DNA of 64,000 nucleotides from Lytechinus variegatus (taxonomy: Eukaryota; Echinodermata; Echinoidea; Temnopleuroida; Toxopneustidae): positions 17,702,402 to 17,766,401 of the forward strand of contig NC_054756.1 in assembly GCF_018143015.1 (NCBI RefSeq), given 5' to 3'. A model generated the notes under the pieces. That model was given only the letters and a program-made list of their open reading frames with translations, did not search any database and had not been told where the DNA came from. The number at the start of each line of letters is the position of its first letter. Positions within the stretch are counted from its first letter, which is position 1. This document shows, in pieces, positions 36,401 to 46,099 of this stretch. The position numbers and the translations under genes are program-made.

Positions 36401-39400
36401 TCTGCATGCCTAGCACGTGTTTTTGATACCACCTTTTAATTAATTTAGTCCACAGTGACAGACGTGTTAATTGATAACATGTATGCATGATGTAAGAGGT
36501 CAGTAATATTCATATAGAGCTTTCTTAAGTATGTGCATGATTGACCGTATTTTTCTGCTCTCAATCACAAATGCTTGCACCGAGGGGGGGGGGGGGGTAA
36601 ACTCCAATCCTGCTCGAGCAGGCATACACAGTGTAATCTTGCACCCCTCCCCCGATATATCCGTAAAAGCATTGACCATGATGTTGAACATGTTGGAAAT
36701 GGAATAAGCAATCTCAAACAAAGTTCGCTAAATCTCCTTTAAGAGCAAACTAGGGGAGGTTAAACATTTATTATTTTGTTATGTTTGTACTGAACACACA
36801 TTAAAGTATATAGCATATATAATAGCATGTGGTGTTGTATTTTGTTTAAAGACTCTGGAAGCTTGTTTTGTGGAGTATTATTTGATTAGACTTATTTTTC
36901 TTCCGCATTCACAACATTCGAATACAATACAATTTCCATTACGTAACAAACATAATATATCAGTATTTGATTTTGGTATGAATCATAAAGAAAAAAATAC
37001 AAAAATAAATAAGTCATTTTAAATGAATATGATCTACTACCAACAAAGAAAATTTAACATTTACAGTTTGCAGGAGAAGGATTGTCATTATGAGCAGATT
37101 GCTTGAAAAAAATGACAACCCCGATTATGTGCAAGCTAACTCTAATTGCGGCACCAAGAGGACATTCAACCCCTCCCTCAGTTTCCCCAGAATTTTGTTT
37201 AAATAAAAAAAGTATATATATTTTTAAATAGATTGTCATTAATCTACATGCCTAGCGCGTGCTTTTGATACTGACTTTTAATTAATTTAGTCCACAGTGA
37301 CAGACGTGTTAATTGATAACACGTATGCTTTATGTAAGAGGTCAGTAATATTCATAGTATAGTGCTCTTAAAATACAATTTTTTCACTCTTCAGTGCGCG
37401 ACAAGATTTCTCCAATTTGTTCGTGTTCGCCCTGCGCCCCCCCAAAAAAAAAAAACAAAGCATTTTGACAAATACATTGTGAATTCCCTTTAAATAGAAA
37501 CAATTCAGGGTTAAGAAAGTAGGTGGATTATGAAAATTATAATTATGTATATAGTCAAGGGAGTTTGATATATCGGAGACCTCGACTTATGTAAGATCCT
37601 AAGGGACAGCTGGTGAATTGTCTCTCAAGTACAGCTATGGAGTGCGAGGAGACCGTACGGGTGCTCCACCATGCAATGTGTATGATTTTGAAAATTTGTA
37701 GATTGAAATTTGTGTAAGTTCGTCATGCACACTTAAAATGATGGGCAACATACTGTCCACACAACAAGTGGTTAAAAAGATGTATCCAACTCTGGGAAGT
37801 TTTCAACCAATACTTTCTAGTTTTCACACATTATTGGTTTAAAACTACCCAGTATTGGATAAAGTTTTAACCAATTGTTGTGTGGACAGTACGTTGCCCA
37901 ACATTTTAAGAGTGTGTTTGTCGAAAAATTATTATTGATAACGGTAGGTCGGCGGCAATTTTGTCATGTAACTAAACCTTGAAGCAAACATTACATGTAT
38001 AATTTACTAATTCTCCTGAGAATTATAAGTACTCTTGAAAAAAGCTTTCCCCAATGTTATATCGATAGGTTGTGTGGGTTAGGGTGTGTGTGCGTGTGCG
38101 TGTGTGTGTGGGTGTGTGAGGGTGCCTGTGGGGGTGTGTATGTGTGTCTGTTGTTGAAATAACACCTTATACTTTTTAATACTAATTTTCCTTAATGTTT
38201 TGAAGATATTTCCCCGCAATAATTATATGTTTACATATTTACTTACTGAATGCCATTATTCAGGAGCCCCTTTAACGTGTTTAACAAATAATTTAACTTG
38301 GATTAAACTCTCAACATGGTCAACTAAATTCCAAATAACATATATTCTCTCAGATGAAAATATTCTTTTAAAGCGTATTAATATCTTATATCCAATCTAT
38401 GATCTTGAGTACATAAAAACCTTCTGAACTTTCTCAATCTTTGTTAAGTCGTATCTTCCTCTGAAATATGTCCCCAAATTCTTTGGTCGATGACAGTAAT
38501 GTTTTCGTCCCACGGTATAATACGTCGGTGTTTTTTTTTTTTGGGGGGGGGGATTTCCTTCATTTAGAATTTCTAAATGACAAACATGATCACGCTGGAT
38601 ATCTGTAGAATTCTTGATCCATAACTTCCCTGTATTTCTTTGAATAGGATAGGTAGAGGGGGTTAGCGGGGGTTATATGCTACCGTTTGGGTTAGCCAAA
38701 TTCTAGGTCGGTCTAAATTTAGGTCTAATTTTACTACGATAATAGGCCGATGTGATTATAATCATATTCGTTGAACTAGATAAATCCAGTGTTAACATCA
38801 TACTATTTCCTCATTCAGGTCACGGAGTCTTTCAACATTTTAAGAAACTTAATCTTCATGTTCTTGGTGAATTATCTCGATGGATCAATCACCGATGTAT
38901 CCCCATCCATATAGCATCTTTATCTCCTATAAAAAAGCTTTTTTCATCCCACCAACCAATACTGAAAGATATACAAAGACAGCTATATCACCAGGCCTAC
39001 TAGATCGCGTCAAAGACACCAAAAGCCTATTCTTAACACCTGGATATGTTTTAAAGGTGTCATCGACAAATCCGCAAGAGGTCTTTCTCGCAATGGTTCT
39101 TCCCCCTCTTTCCGTCTTGGGGTGTCAGGTGCAACGCCAAATGGTAGGGGTAATTGCCTCAAGAAATGGGCTAATGAGGGGTGAACATGGGGTACGATTA
39201 ACAACCTTCCGTTGGAGGAGATTTGTTGGGGGTTGGATTACTCCGTTAATCCAGAGTTTGTAATCCCACTCGTCTTGCATTACCAAACTAAGCTTCTTGA
39301 CAATCATACTACCTGAAAGTGGTAATTGACTCCTCTTAACGATGCAAGGATGTTTTCTATTAAAGGTTGCCCCCTAGATCATGCTGTATTAGGAGTACAA

Positions 39401-40675
39401 TTTATTAATTTGCACTGTTTGCGTTCATCATTATCAATCGTAAAAAAAAAGAAAACGGTCATAGTATGATTATACAGGTAGCAGTCGGTTCAGGTTAAAC
39501 AATCCAACCACTATGAACACATTCTTTGTTTAATTGTAGAGAGAATAAGCATCAAGGGTTTTCCTTAAATAATGTCCTTTATTTCATTTTACCGGTACTT
39601 CTTTATTAATACACAAGCGTCCCATATCAATCGTAAATATTTCAATTATTCTCTTTTCTTATATCTTTCATTTATATTGACAAATTCTATCAATTTACAA
39701 ATATCTATCATTTATTCCTAAATATACATGTAAGTGTAGCCTCATTCTATATTCTATCATGTTTATGGACATCTTCATTAATAACGATTTTCTTAAAAGG
39801 CTAAATAAAAGTTATCAGAACCTTATACGACAAAACCTGGAAATACTTTTGAATATATTCTTTTAACAATAAGTATTTATTTTGTTTTAAATTAAACTCT
39901 GGGTTCCGTTTTATAAATATTTGTTATGCTAACAATTGCACGATTCCTATAACAAATATTCTACCAACCAATAAGATTGAAGAATTTTATTAGCTTTAAA
40001 CTATTATTTAAATTTGTTTATTTTAACAAGGTTTATGATACGGGCAACTGGAGTGGTCAAATACCAAATGGAAAACCCTGGCTATAAGGCTGGGTGGTGG
40101 ACATTTTGGTGATTACTGTTGCACTCCCTTTCTCTTTCATTTCAGTCCTCATTGTGACGTCACAAGATGTTATCAGTCGGGGCATGAGTGATAATGAGAC
40201 GGAGCAGGATATGAATATTAGATTATGAATGAGATTTCCTGTCTGGTATTTCTCCAATGATATTCCATAATTAGAACAACAAAACTTTGATCTGTCAGTA
40301 CCTGTCAGTGGCATGGTCCGAAGTGACATTCCAACAGAAATTCTGATGAAAATGTATTCAATTCTTATTCAAATAAACTTTTATTTTCTTTCATATTCAC
40401 AATATAATCCACACAAATTCATTTATCATAAAAGACTGTAAAATTTTAAAAGATTCATTAAAGAATAATTCATAATTAATAACAAATTGTTCTGGATGTG
40501 ATTGTGTTCAGGTTAAACGATGATGTTGATCTGCGAATTAGCACAAAATCATTAATTGAAAGGCGTTTTACATTTTATTTGCAAGGATTATTTTAGCCCC
40601 CCTTTGCCCTCTATCTCGATTTTTTGTCCCCTTCTGATACCACCACCACCAGCACTACTACTACTACTTCTGCTG

Positions 40676-40707
<32 letters not shown>

Positions 40708-43700
40708 GCTGCTGCTGCTGCTGCTGCTACTACTACTACTACTTATAATAATAATAATAATAATAATGATAAAAACAAATAATAATGATAGTAATGATAA
40801 TAATAGAAATAGAAATAATAATAATTATAATGATGATAATAATTATAATGATAATAATAATGATAATGATAATAATGATAATAGTGATAATTATCATGAT
40901 AACAATACTACTACTATCAATAATGATAAAAAATGAATATTTCTAATGCACTCTTTAATAATGATAATATTAATATGATAATAACACTCAATATTTACAA
41001 CGCGCTTTTCCCATATGGCCCAAAGCGCTCAAAATTTCAGGTAACATATTCACACAAACAAAAATCTGAATGACATGTTAAATGAAGGCAGTTGCCTCGA
41101 ACAAAAGAGTTTTAAGGGACTTCTTGAAGGACTTGATTGTTGTTCCTATTTATTATCTCTTTCGATTTCTCTGTTTTCATCTCTGCACTATACCCCCCCC
41201 CCCCTTCTTCCATAGCTTTTATTTCTTTTCTCTTTTCTCTATTGAATTATTCTCAGTTTTTTCTTGATGTCGAAATATTAAAAACTACTGCATCATCCTC
41301 CTATCAACATCTTGCTTCATGGAGCCTCCCACTGCCCACTCCCCTCGATGATTAGACAGGTTAAAATAAGCAACAAAATAAGTTATCCCTTCTCCAAAGG
41401 CGTATTTAGTATTCCAAGGATGAGGTGGGGAGGAGAATGTCAAAGACTGAGGAGGGGATTAGGAAAGGAGAAAATGGCTTAATATATTTGGTGATTATCT
41501 TATGTGTGGTTAGTGTGCAGTCCCTACAACTCTAGACATTCATCGTTTTTCAGACTTATCCCATGCCCCCACCCCACATCCCCAGCATCCGTGGGTGCCC
41601 CCAGCCGAACCAAGGGACCCCTTCTTATGTTACTCATGTGCATGTCACATGCCAAGCATTTAGAACATGACGAAAGTTCATGGCCCAAAACTAGATCCTT
41701 ATCCGTTTCTTGCAGACGATGGTTCTTTTAAAGGAACGATATTATCGATATCAACATATTGACATGAGACTGGAGGCCACAGAATATCAACATTAATTGC
41801 CAATATTCAGGAAAGGCCTGGTGACATGCTTATCAATTTGGCAAGTTTGCAGTCGCATGGATATAACGTTTGTCTGGACTTGAAACATACTTTGATTGGA
41901 CGCAGTTCATTTAACATTGTGAACTAACCTTCCTAAAAGACGAAGGAAAACGTATATACCTAATAAAGGATACAAGGTATCCATGGAATAAGCAAAACTT
42001 TAGTAAAAAAAATCATCGAGTAATGCAAGAGTTTGGACGAAAACTAATATAAATTGCTAAAAAGGAAAAAAAAAATCAAATTATCTTAGTGTGATATAGT
42101 GGCCTTTCCAAAACCCCCAATTCATTTTGTCCGCAGGGCTTTCCTCGCTAAGGAAGACGTTATTTCTCTCATATTTTCTTGCAATTCAAGCTTGTAAATT
42201 TTCATATGAAAAGTTCACATCAAGGTTAGTTTCTAACACTTTGATAAGAAAACGATATATAATTGTAGAGGAAACGAGTGTTGGAAATTACCACTGGGAG
42301 TTGAAACAGACATCGTTTTGAGCTAAACTTGGCTCTTTTAGCATCATTTATTCATTATTTAAGTCTGATGTGATTTGCTGCCATCCTTTATTTTTAAACG
42401 ATGTCAACAAGATGAGTAATCGAAACCATTATCCCACGGGAGTGAGCGGGGAACAAAATGAAATCATATTCTCGTTATATCAATGTTCATATAGACTTTA
42501 TGTTTGCTGCTCTTGCTAGATCAATTTTGTTTCTTATGATACTTAAAATAAAGCCGGAATACCAAGCGAAGCTCCGTCCGTTTTAAGTCTCTTTTGGGAA
42601 GGTTAGTTCGACGATGATAAGAGTATTCAAGAGGGATGTCTTTTACCCCATCTCACCCCTCTTCAAATCCCTTCTCTATTTCCAATCGTCCTCTGTCAAT
42701 GGTCGTACACAGCATGGAGAAAGGCAGGGGTGGTCAGTTACCTTATTTATAAACCTACATTTCATTTAAAAAAACCCCCAAAATTGTGATCCTGTTTGGT
42801 TTTAAAATGCACAGTGTTATAAACTTTTTAGACTATTTCTTTCTCTTTCTGTTTGTTAATTTTTTATCCTAAAATATTCACATGACATGAAAAATACTAC
42901 AGCGACAAAAAAATTCTTTAATTTCACTCCACTTATGGTAAACGTATAACTTCAAAACATTTGTGAGCGTGGCAAGGGATACTGGACGTGCCCCTCAAAC
43001 TAGGCATGCTAGGAGGTGTTCCATTCTCATACTCAATACAATACCTGAGATAGGAAATCACACATGAATACTACATCCTCTCACAATGATGCGCTTACAA
43101 TAGGGGGTAGGGGCGACCGATCCCAGGGTATCCCAATAGCTTTAAATTGATTCAAAGTTACTCATACATCCCATATAGATCTAGGTGATATGGTGGGTAG
43201 AATGGCTTCAAGTACAAACATGGAGCGAATATTAATGGAATGGAATCATAATTGGTTATCCTTAAAACGTTTCTCTAAAAAGTGTTACTGAAATTAGTGA
43301 AAATGGATAAAGCAGGGACATTGCAGCGTCTTGTATCCTGTGCACTTTAATTGATTAGAAATTCTGCTAGCCATGTTTTCCGTTTGCTAAGAATTGACTT
43401 ATAATTTATGTCGTAAATATCTCGTAGATATGTTTGTCATTTTGCCTCCTAAGAAGATTCTGCTAGGATCGAAAGCTTAGGCCCCTTTTGACTCTCTCGT
43501 AAATATCTAGGTAGATTTTGACTAACTCGATATATTATATTCCATAATCAGAGTCTACTCAAAACCAAGATAATTGGATCGCGCGGATGCTTAATTGACA
43601 ATTGTTCTGCGATAATGACTTGAAGTTCTAGAAAAATAGACAGTAACATATTCTACTCCAATTTAACAAATTTCAGAGTAATTAAATAATTCATGAGGTA

Positions 43701-45941
43701 TCTAATGTAATACCATTTTTCTCCACATATACCGTCTTTTGCAGAGAAAGCACATTCTTCTATAACCTGTAACCATGGTGACTACATAATATGCCTAACA
43801 CAATCGAAGCTCAAATTTTATTTCAGTCATCAGGAGCGCGGTTCGTGATGTCTAATTATGTAATTAGCTTAATGTCACTAATAATGAATGTATTTATTCA
43901 TCAAGATATGTGGTTGGCGGATCTTACGGTAAGGTCACAAGGTTAGCCTTTGTCATTTGGACCACATACCTTCTTTCTCTCTTCATGCTATTTATTCCCC
44001 ACTCCCAGTCACCAGTCCTTACCCATTGTTTCCCTATAATCCCACATATTGTGTGATTCACGATCGAGGAAAGAGATTAATAAATGAGATTAGCTTTTGA
44101 AATACGCCATGTTAAGAAAAGATTTGGTGCATCATTCCCTATTCTTGAATTCAAAATATGAATATAAATAATGTGAGTCAAACTATGACAAGCCAAGTAG
44201 GGATGCAACCTGCATGCGGGGTTGACATTGATAGATGTAATTATGACAGGCCCTGTGTCACGCTTGTGCTAAATTACAAGGTGAAGAGATAATGCTTGGC
44301 ATGATATTCTTTCAAAATGTTTTGATTAGATGAAAGTTGCTTACTCTACAAGTTGACAAAATAACGGTGCACAAGGGGAAATTGAAAATTGAGCAGTTAT
44401 CCCCAGAATTTGCCTGAATAAAATTAATAATTTCCATGAGCATTTAGAGGTTCCTAAATGTTTTCAGTAAGTCATTTTTTGTTTTTGTCTGATCTCTAAT
44501 CCGTTCTTCCAGTATACACACTTCGGCTGAGTTCAGTATTATAGGTACATTCCTAACTTATCATTTTTTTTTACAAATTCGTGAAAAATATCGCAAAACA
44601 GAGCCGAATCGGTGAAATGATGATTTGTACCTCAATGGTTTGCAATCGTTCTTGGAGACCGCATTTGTGACGAAAAATCGCCCAAGTGGTCAGGGTAGTT
44701 CCAAAAAGTCATCACCACCTTCTAAACGGTTGATAAGTATATTTCCTCCACGAATGATAAACGGATATTCCATCTTCAACTGTCACTTCAATCTCTCTCA
44801 CAATCTCGACAGCAAAATTACGTCATAAGCTTGCTCTGAAGTCATTAAAGTAACTTTCTTGACCAGATCCGGTACTGGATGCATTTACTTTCGAGGGTTT
44901 ACCGCAGGCTAAAGGGCAATATTTCATATTCATATTGAAAAAAAGATAAATAGTTTAAACTAGCTGATAAGTAACTTCCTTCCCTTAATCTTGTACTTCA
45001 TATCTTTAAGATTTATGTTCCTATCGAATATTCAGGGGAAAGGTGTGTATCAAATATATTTGATTAGCTATAATCATCATGATCACGTAATCAGGAAAAT
45101 CATATTGGAAGAGCTGATAAGACTTTATGCAAGTGCCAGTGATTAAACTGAGTTTATCCTATGCTTATCTAAGATTGGAATTATGAAATTTACAGTAGCA
45201 AACTATCAGGAATACCGGTAGAGTCTGAATTAAACATTTTAGATTCTGTGTGACCTCTCGCTAAAAATATTAATAAGTGTTTATAGGCCTTTAGGCAGCT
45301 GACTGCTTTAACTGGCTAATTTTCATAATATAAGATTATGAGGCTAACTGGATTGATAAGTGCAAATGAATGATTATAGATAAAGCAATAGAGACGCAAA
45401 TAAATCAATTAACTTATTGTTTAAAACTTACTGAATGACTGAACGATAAATGAATTTAAATATAAACAAAAGATGTTATCATTATTTAAATAACAATAAA
45501 AAGGTATATTATAAGTAATGAATCAATTGACTACTTGCTTATCAAGCAATGAATCTTAACAACAACATCATCAATGCAGCAGGGAAGTTGGAAATAAATA
45601 CTTGAACAAAACAAATTGCTTATCAGCTATCAGGTTATTCATGTAAAATTTATATATTTTACATGTTTAACCTCATAAATGTAAACGAGAACAGCGTATA
45701 GATTTACAAATAAAGGAATGGCTATGATGAAAATAATTCCCCAAATTTACAAAATATGGAATTGTTTTCATCAACACAATAAACATAAACATTAACAAGA
45801 CGTGAACTTTCCTATTCTCTTACCTGATAAATGCTGCGAGTTGCCAACATTCCTTAAAACAATGATATGGACGATGATAAGCCTCCATAGCGATATCGCC
45901 ATTGTCATCCACCGATTGGAAGTCGTCTTACACCTTGCCAT
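13882..45941 (-). CDS. SRCR-WSC type I membrane receptor with tyrosine-rich tail (complete, 7 coding exons, 880 aa)
   Basis: Seven exons join with consensus GT-AG sites and matching phases into 2,643 bases (880 codons plus stop). Layout: hydrophobic signal sequence (1-39); SRCR domain with six cysteines (C68, C82, C114, C124, C137, C144), group-A-like (40-145); WSC domain with eight cysteines (147-240); Thr-rich stalk, 23 Thr in 79 residues (242-320); transmembrane helix (about 323-348); RRRRKK stop-transfer; cytoplasmic tail to 880 with 25 tyrosines, a PPLRPP SH3-type ligand, NPNY and three TLP motifs. Known: SRCR domains serve in scavenger and immune recognition, are greatly expanded in sea urchins, and WSC modules are putative carbohydrate binders. 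Inferred: a surface receptor for a glycan or other ligand, signalling through phosphotyrosine. I recognise no named orthologue. The signal exon is separated from the SRCR exon by a 16.6-kb intron. Confidence 0.88.
15880..15964 (-). CDS. Receptor exon 6: transmembrane helix
   Basis: 85 bases (2 + 27 codons + 2), acceptor ATTACAG, donor ACAG followed by GTGAAT. Encodes a Gly/Ala-rich then Leu/Val-rich helix (IAGLAAGGAILFLVCTAVLL). The last two bases AG join A of the final exon to give Arg, starting the RRRRKK cluster. Confidence 0.9.
15965..17617. other. Receptor intron between stalk and TM exons
   Basis: 1.65 kb without coding signal. Contains a hairpin-like segment at about 16740-16865 (GGAATCCCAAGCGT against ACGCTTGCTTGGGGAATTCC) and G runs near 17440 and 17523. 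The remainder is unremarkable AT-rich sequence. Confidence 0.55.
17618..17857 (-). CDS. Receptor exon 5: Thr-rich stalk
   Basis: 240 bases, phase 1 to 1, acceptor TCAATATAG, donor ACAT followed by GTGAGT. It encodes 79 residues with 23 threonines, in clusters such as APTTTAETT and PTTTALSTPEETT. This implies dense O-glycosylation and an extended membrane-proximal stalk. NVS at 317-319 is a possible N-glycosylation site. Confidence 0.88.
19195..19605 (-). mobile_element. tRNA-derived SINE interrupted by a MITE
   Basis: Read on the minus strand, the tRNA-like head has an A-box-like TAGGCTAGTG and a B box GTGGGTTCGATTCCC. The body contains TGAGGTGAGTGGGTAGC and AAATCCCTCGAATGC, matching the SINE at 22.1 kb. 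Head and body are separated by the hairpin MITE at 19308-19525. Confidence 0.6.
19308..19525. mobile_element. Hairpin MITE (CTGGGGGGTGTTTCAC ends)
   Basis: 218 bases with ~55-base inverted ends: CTGGGGGGTGTTTCACAAAG at the left and CTTTGTGAAACACCCCCCAG at the right, with further pairing through TTTAAGTATGACTTA. The middle is GC-rich. Inserted in a SINE. Confidence 0.75.
20743..21290 (+). repeat. Left arm of large foldback element
   Basis: 548 bases beginning TCCCGTAGGACTAGCGTGCC and ending near GGCGCCATAACTTAT. Nearly identical to the complement of the right arm. Confidence 0.85.
22075..22375 (+). mobile_element. tRNA-derived SINE inside foldback element
   Basis: The head has an A-box-like GTGGCCCAGTGGATTGG and a canonical B box GGGTTCGAATCCC. 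The body includes GTGAGGTAAATGGGTACCCG and AAATTCCCTGAATGC. The length of about 300 bases suits a SINE. It is related to copies at 19.2 kb and 55.1 kb. Confidence 0.75.
23386..23510. mobile_element. Partial hairpin MITE (CCGTTTCATAAAGC end)
   Basis: The left side reads GGCCGTTTCATAAAGCTG and continues TTTAAGAACGACTGGTGAT. The right side has ATCACCAGTCGTTCTTAAAG but lacks the outer terminus. Truncated copy in the foldback interior. Confidence 0.5.
24484..25031 (-). repeat. Right arm of large foldback element
   Basis: 548 bases, the inverse of the left arm, ending CACGCTAGTCCTACGGGA. Just inside it (about 24410-24475) is a third, diverged copy of the terminus in the same orientation as this arm (minus strand AGTGTGGTACGGTATATCA), so the right side carries two heads in tandem. 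Confidence 0.85.
25229..25402. mobile_element. Hairpin MITE with TA target (CACTCTAAAAAATG ends)
   Basis: About 80-base near-perfect inverted ends (CACTCTAAAAAATGAAGTGC against GCACTTCATTTTTAAGAGTG) around a short AT-rich loop. TA flanks both ends, suggesting a Tc1/mariner-type TA duplication. Confidence 0.8.
26567..26851 (-). CDS. Receptor exon 4: WSC domain
   Basis: 285 bases, phase 1 to 1, acceptor ATTTTCAG, donor CGCA followed by GTAAGT. It encodes one complete WSC module: YLGCYGD at the start, VCMTYC, the core YAGVEYASECYCG, then HCQVTC and ESCGG, eight cysteines in all. WSC modules occur in yeast stress sensors, Kremen and polycystin-1. The domain exactly fills the exon. Confidence 0.93.
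27453..27539 (-). CDS. Receptor exon 3: C-terminal third of SRCR domain
   Basis: A short 87-base exon, phase 1 to 1, acceptor GTTGACAG, donor TATG followed by GTAACG. Joined to exon 2 it reads SCTGNEAEINDC, the usual C-x-G-x-E-x(4)-C spacing of SRCR domains, then supplies the final cysteines (137, 144). The canonical WG/H-EDAG stretch is divergent. Confidence 0.85.
28095..28300. mobile_element. MITE-like inverted repeat (GACAAAGAGCAG)
   Basis: ATGACAAAGAGCAG and AGGTCTTTGTCGAAA near the left are mirrored by TTTCGACAAAGACCTC and GCTGTTCTTTGCCAT near the right. A related sequence is at about 49345-49505, where GCAGTTTCGTCC is mirrored by GGACGAAACTGC. Non-coding. Confidence 0.5.
28550..28704. 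mobile_element. Hairpin MITE (GGGCTCCGTAACACAAAG ends)
   Basis: Begins GGGCTCCGTAACACAAAGAT and ends TTTGTGTTACGGAGCCC. About 155 bases, with degenerate inner pairing (CGATCAATCGC against GCAATCCATCGC). No reading frame. Confidence 0.75.
28953..29183 (-). CDS. Receptor exon 2: N-terminal two thirds of SRCR domain
   Basis: 231 bases, phase 1 at both ends, acceptor CCACTGCAG, donor GGAA followed by GTATGT. Encodes EVRLVNGTSQFSG and the hallmark VQVICRQLGQAG, with cysteines at 68, 82 and 114. NGT at residues 45-47 is a possible N-glycosylation site. Confidence 0.92.
29648..30070. mobile_element. Foldback element of 16-bp repeats, copy B
   Basis: Same design as copies A and C: TTTCGTCTAATAACC-type units left and their inverse (GGTTATTAGACGAAATGG) right. 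Body 29658-30061. Flanks CGTAAAGAGA (29648) and CGTAAGAGA (30062) look like a target duplication with one indel. One end reads GGTTTATTTTC on the minus strand. Confidence 0.7.
30590..30737. mobile_element. GTTTCAT-type MITE, copy 3
   Basis: GGGGAGCGTTTCATCAAC at the left and AATGAAACGCTCTCC at the right, with internal GACAAGTTGTCAGATC. A poly-T run follows immediately. Slightly shorter and more diverged than copies 1 and 2. Confidence 0.7.
31848..31940 (+). mobile_element. tRNA-like SINE head
   Basis: TGGCTCATTGGTAG resembles an A box, and GTGAGTTCGGTCTCC lies at B-box distance. CACACCACATATAAAAGAC follows. The anticodon arm is not convincing, so a SINE fragment fits better than a working tRNA. 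Confidence 0.45.
32131..32946. mobile_element. ACACTGCAAAAA-type hairpin MITE, copy 1, split by insertion
   Basis: The left part begins TACACTGCAAAAACTCCGG and the right part ends CACCGGTGTTTTTGCAGTGTA. The interior is broken by the element at 32239-32802. The long inverted ends include TGTCCACA and CTTCTCTGGTGTGGAC. Flanking TA suggests TA target duplication. Confidence 0.75.
32239..32802. mobile_element. TTAA-inserted hairpin MITE nested in another MITE
   Basis: Starts TTAAAGGAAACCAAAACCC and ends GGGTTTTGGTTTCCTTTAA, with ~140-base inverted ends that include GTTTCATCAAAATCGG. TTAA at both ends, at a point where the host MITE copies elsewhere have a single TTAA-like site, indicates TTAA target duplication as in piggyBac. 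No transposase. Confidence 0.75.
35727..35977. mobile_element. ACACTGCAAAAA-type hairpin MITE, copy 2
   Basis: Uninterrupted ~250-base copy: TACACTGCAAAAACTCGGTG at the left and TTTTTTGCTGTGTA at the right. The inner ends carry ATGTCCACACCAGAGAAGTG and its complement. AT-rich and non-coding. Confidence 0.75.
36391..36515 (+). repeat. Direct duplication, unit 1
   Basis: A 125-base segment containing TTAATTAATTTAGTCCACAG and TGTAAGAGGTCAGTAATATT recurs at 37233-37356 with a few substitutions. The units are in the same orientation about 840 bases apart. Nature unknown. Confidence 0.8.
37233..37356 (+). repeat. Direct duplication, unit 2
   Basis: Partner of the 36391-36515 unit. Differences are scattered substitutions (for example CTAGCACGTG against CTAGCGCGTG), so the duplication is not brand new. 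Confidence 0.8.
37728..37917. mobile_element. Hairpin MITE (CACACTTAAAATG ends)
   Basis: Left CACACTTAAAATGATGGGCA and right TGCCCAACATTTTAAGAGTG pair, as do CTGTCCACACAACAAGTGG and CCAATTGTTGTGTGGACAG. About 190 bases, no reading frame. Confidence 0.75.
38068..38155 (+). repeat. GT-rich microsatellite
   Basis: Imperfect TGTGTG and GGGTGTGTG runs. Simple-sequence DNA. Confidence 0.8.
39903..40050. mobile_element. MITE-like element (CCGTTTTAT ends), copy 1
   Basis: GTTCCGTTTTATAAATATTT at the left and AACAAGGTTTATGATACGGG at the right are loosely inverted around an AT-rich centre that includes AACCAATAAGATTG. A sister copy is at about 54325-54465. Confidence 0.5.
40639..40930 (+). repeat. 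Compound triplet microsatellite
   Basis: CAC/CTA repeats, two CTG clusters, then ATA and GATAAT-type repeats over about 290 bases. The apparent poly-Leu, poly-Ile and poly-Asn frame is an artefact of the repeats. Confidence 0.9.
45824..45941 (-). CDS. Receptor exon 1: start codon and signal peptide
   Basis: ATG 45941 has A at -3 and G at +4, with an in-frame TGA 18 bases upstream. It encodes 39 residues with basic residues near the start (MARCK) and a hydrophobic core (SLWRLIIVHIIVL) before NVGNSQ, as expected for a signal peptide. Donor CAG followed by GTAAGA, phase 1. The leftover G joins AG of the SRCR exon to give Glu, so the reading continues LSEVRLVNG. Confidence 0.8.
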
Positions 45942-46099
45942 GATGACATCAGTGCTTCATCCCTTCAAAATACGTTCGAAAATAGTAAAGTCTGGGTGTA
46001 ACTAATTTCTATTCTAAGTCTCCTTCATCAATATACAGATCGGTGTTAACCCTGTAGGAATGGAGTAACCATTAAGGAAGGATTGACACATCAGATTCG

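Larger units (their letters stand above)
29184..45823. other. Receptor intron 1 (16.6 kb)
   Basis: Separates the signal-peptide exon from the SRCR exon. Contains a 16-bp-repeat foldback element, MITEs (30.6, 32.1-32.9, 35.7 and 37.7 kb), a SINE head at 31.85 kb, a 125-base direct duplication (36.4 and 37.2 kb), a GT-rich tract (38.07-38.15 kb) and a triplet-repeat region (40.64-40.93 kb). The stretch 41.0-45.8 kb shows nothing I can name. Confidence 0.6.

Noticed and set aside
37728..37917. CRISPR-like or regulatory hairpin
   Set aside because: A single inverted repeat in eukaryotic DNA with MITE size and ends. No spacer array.
38880..39263. 127-codon plus-strand frame, one of the longest in the window after the receptor tail exon
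   Set aside because: Composition is non-specific, no domain or splice context, no homologue recognised. Treated as chance.
40288..40330. Possible short receptor exon between the signal and SRCR exons (minus strand, TCATCAG acceptor, GACAG donor)
   Set aside because: The phase does not fit between phase 1 exons, and the direct join of the signal exon to SRCR already gives a good reading frame.
40556..40936. 126-codon frame with poly-Leu, poly-Ile and poly-Asn tracts
   Set aside because: Pure product of CTA, ATA and GATAAT microsatellites.
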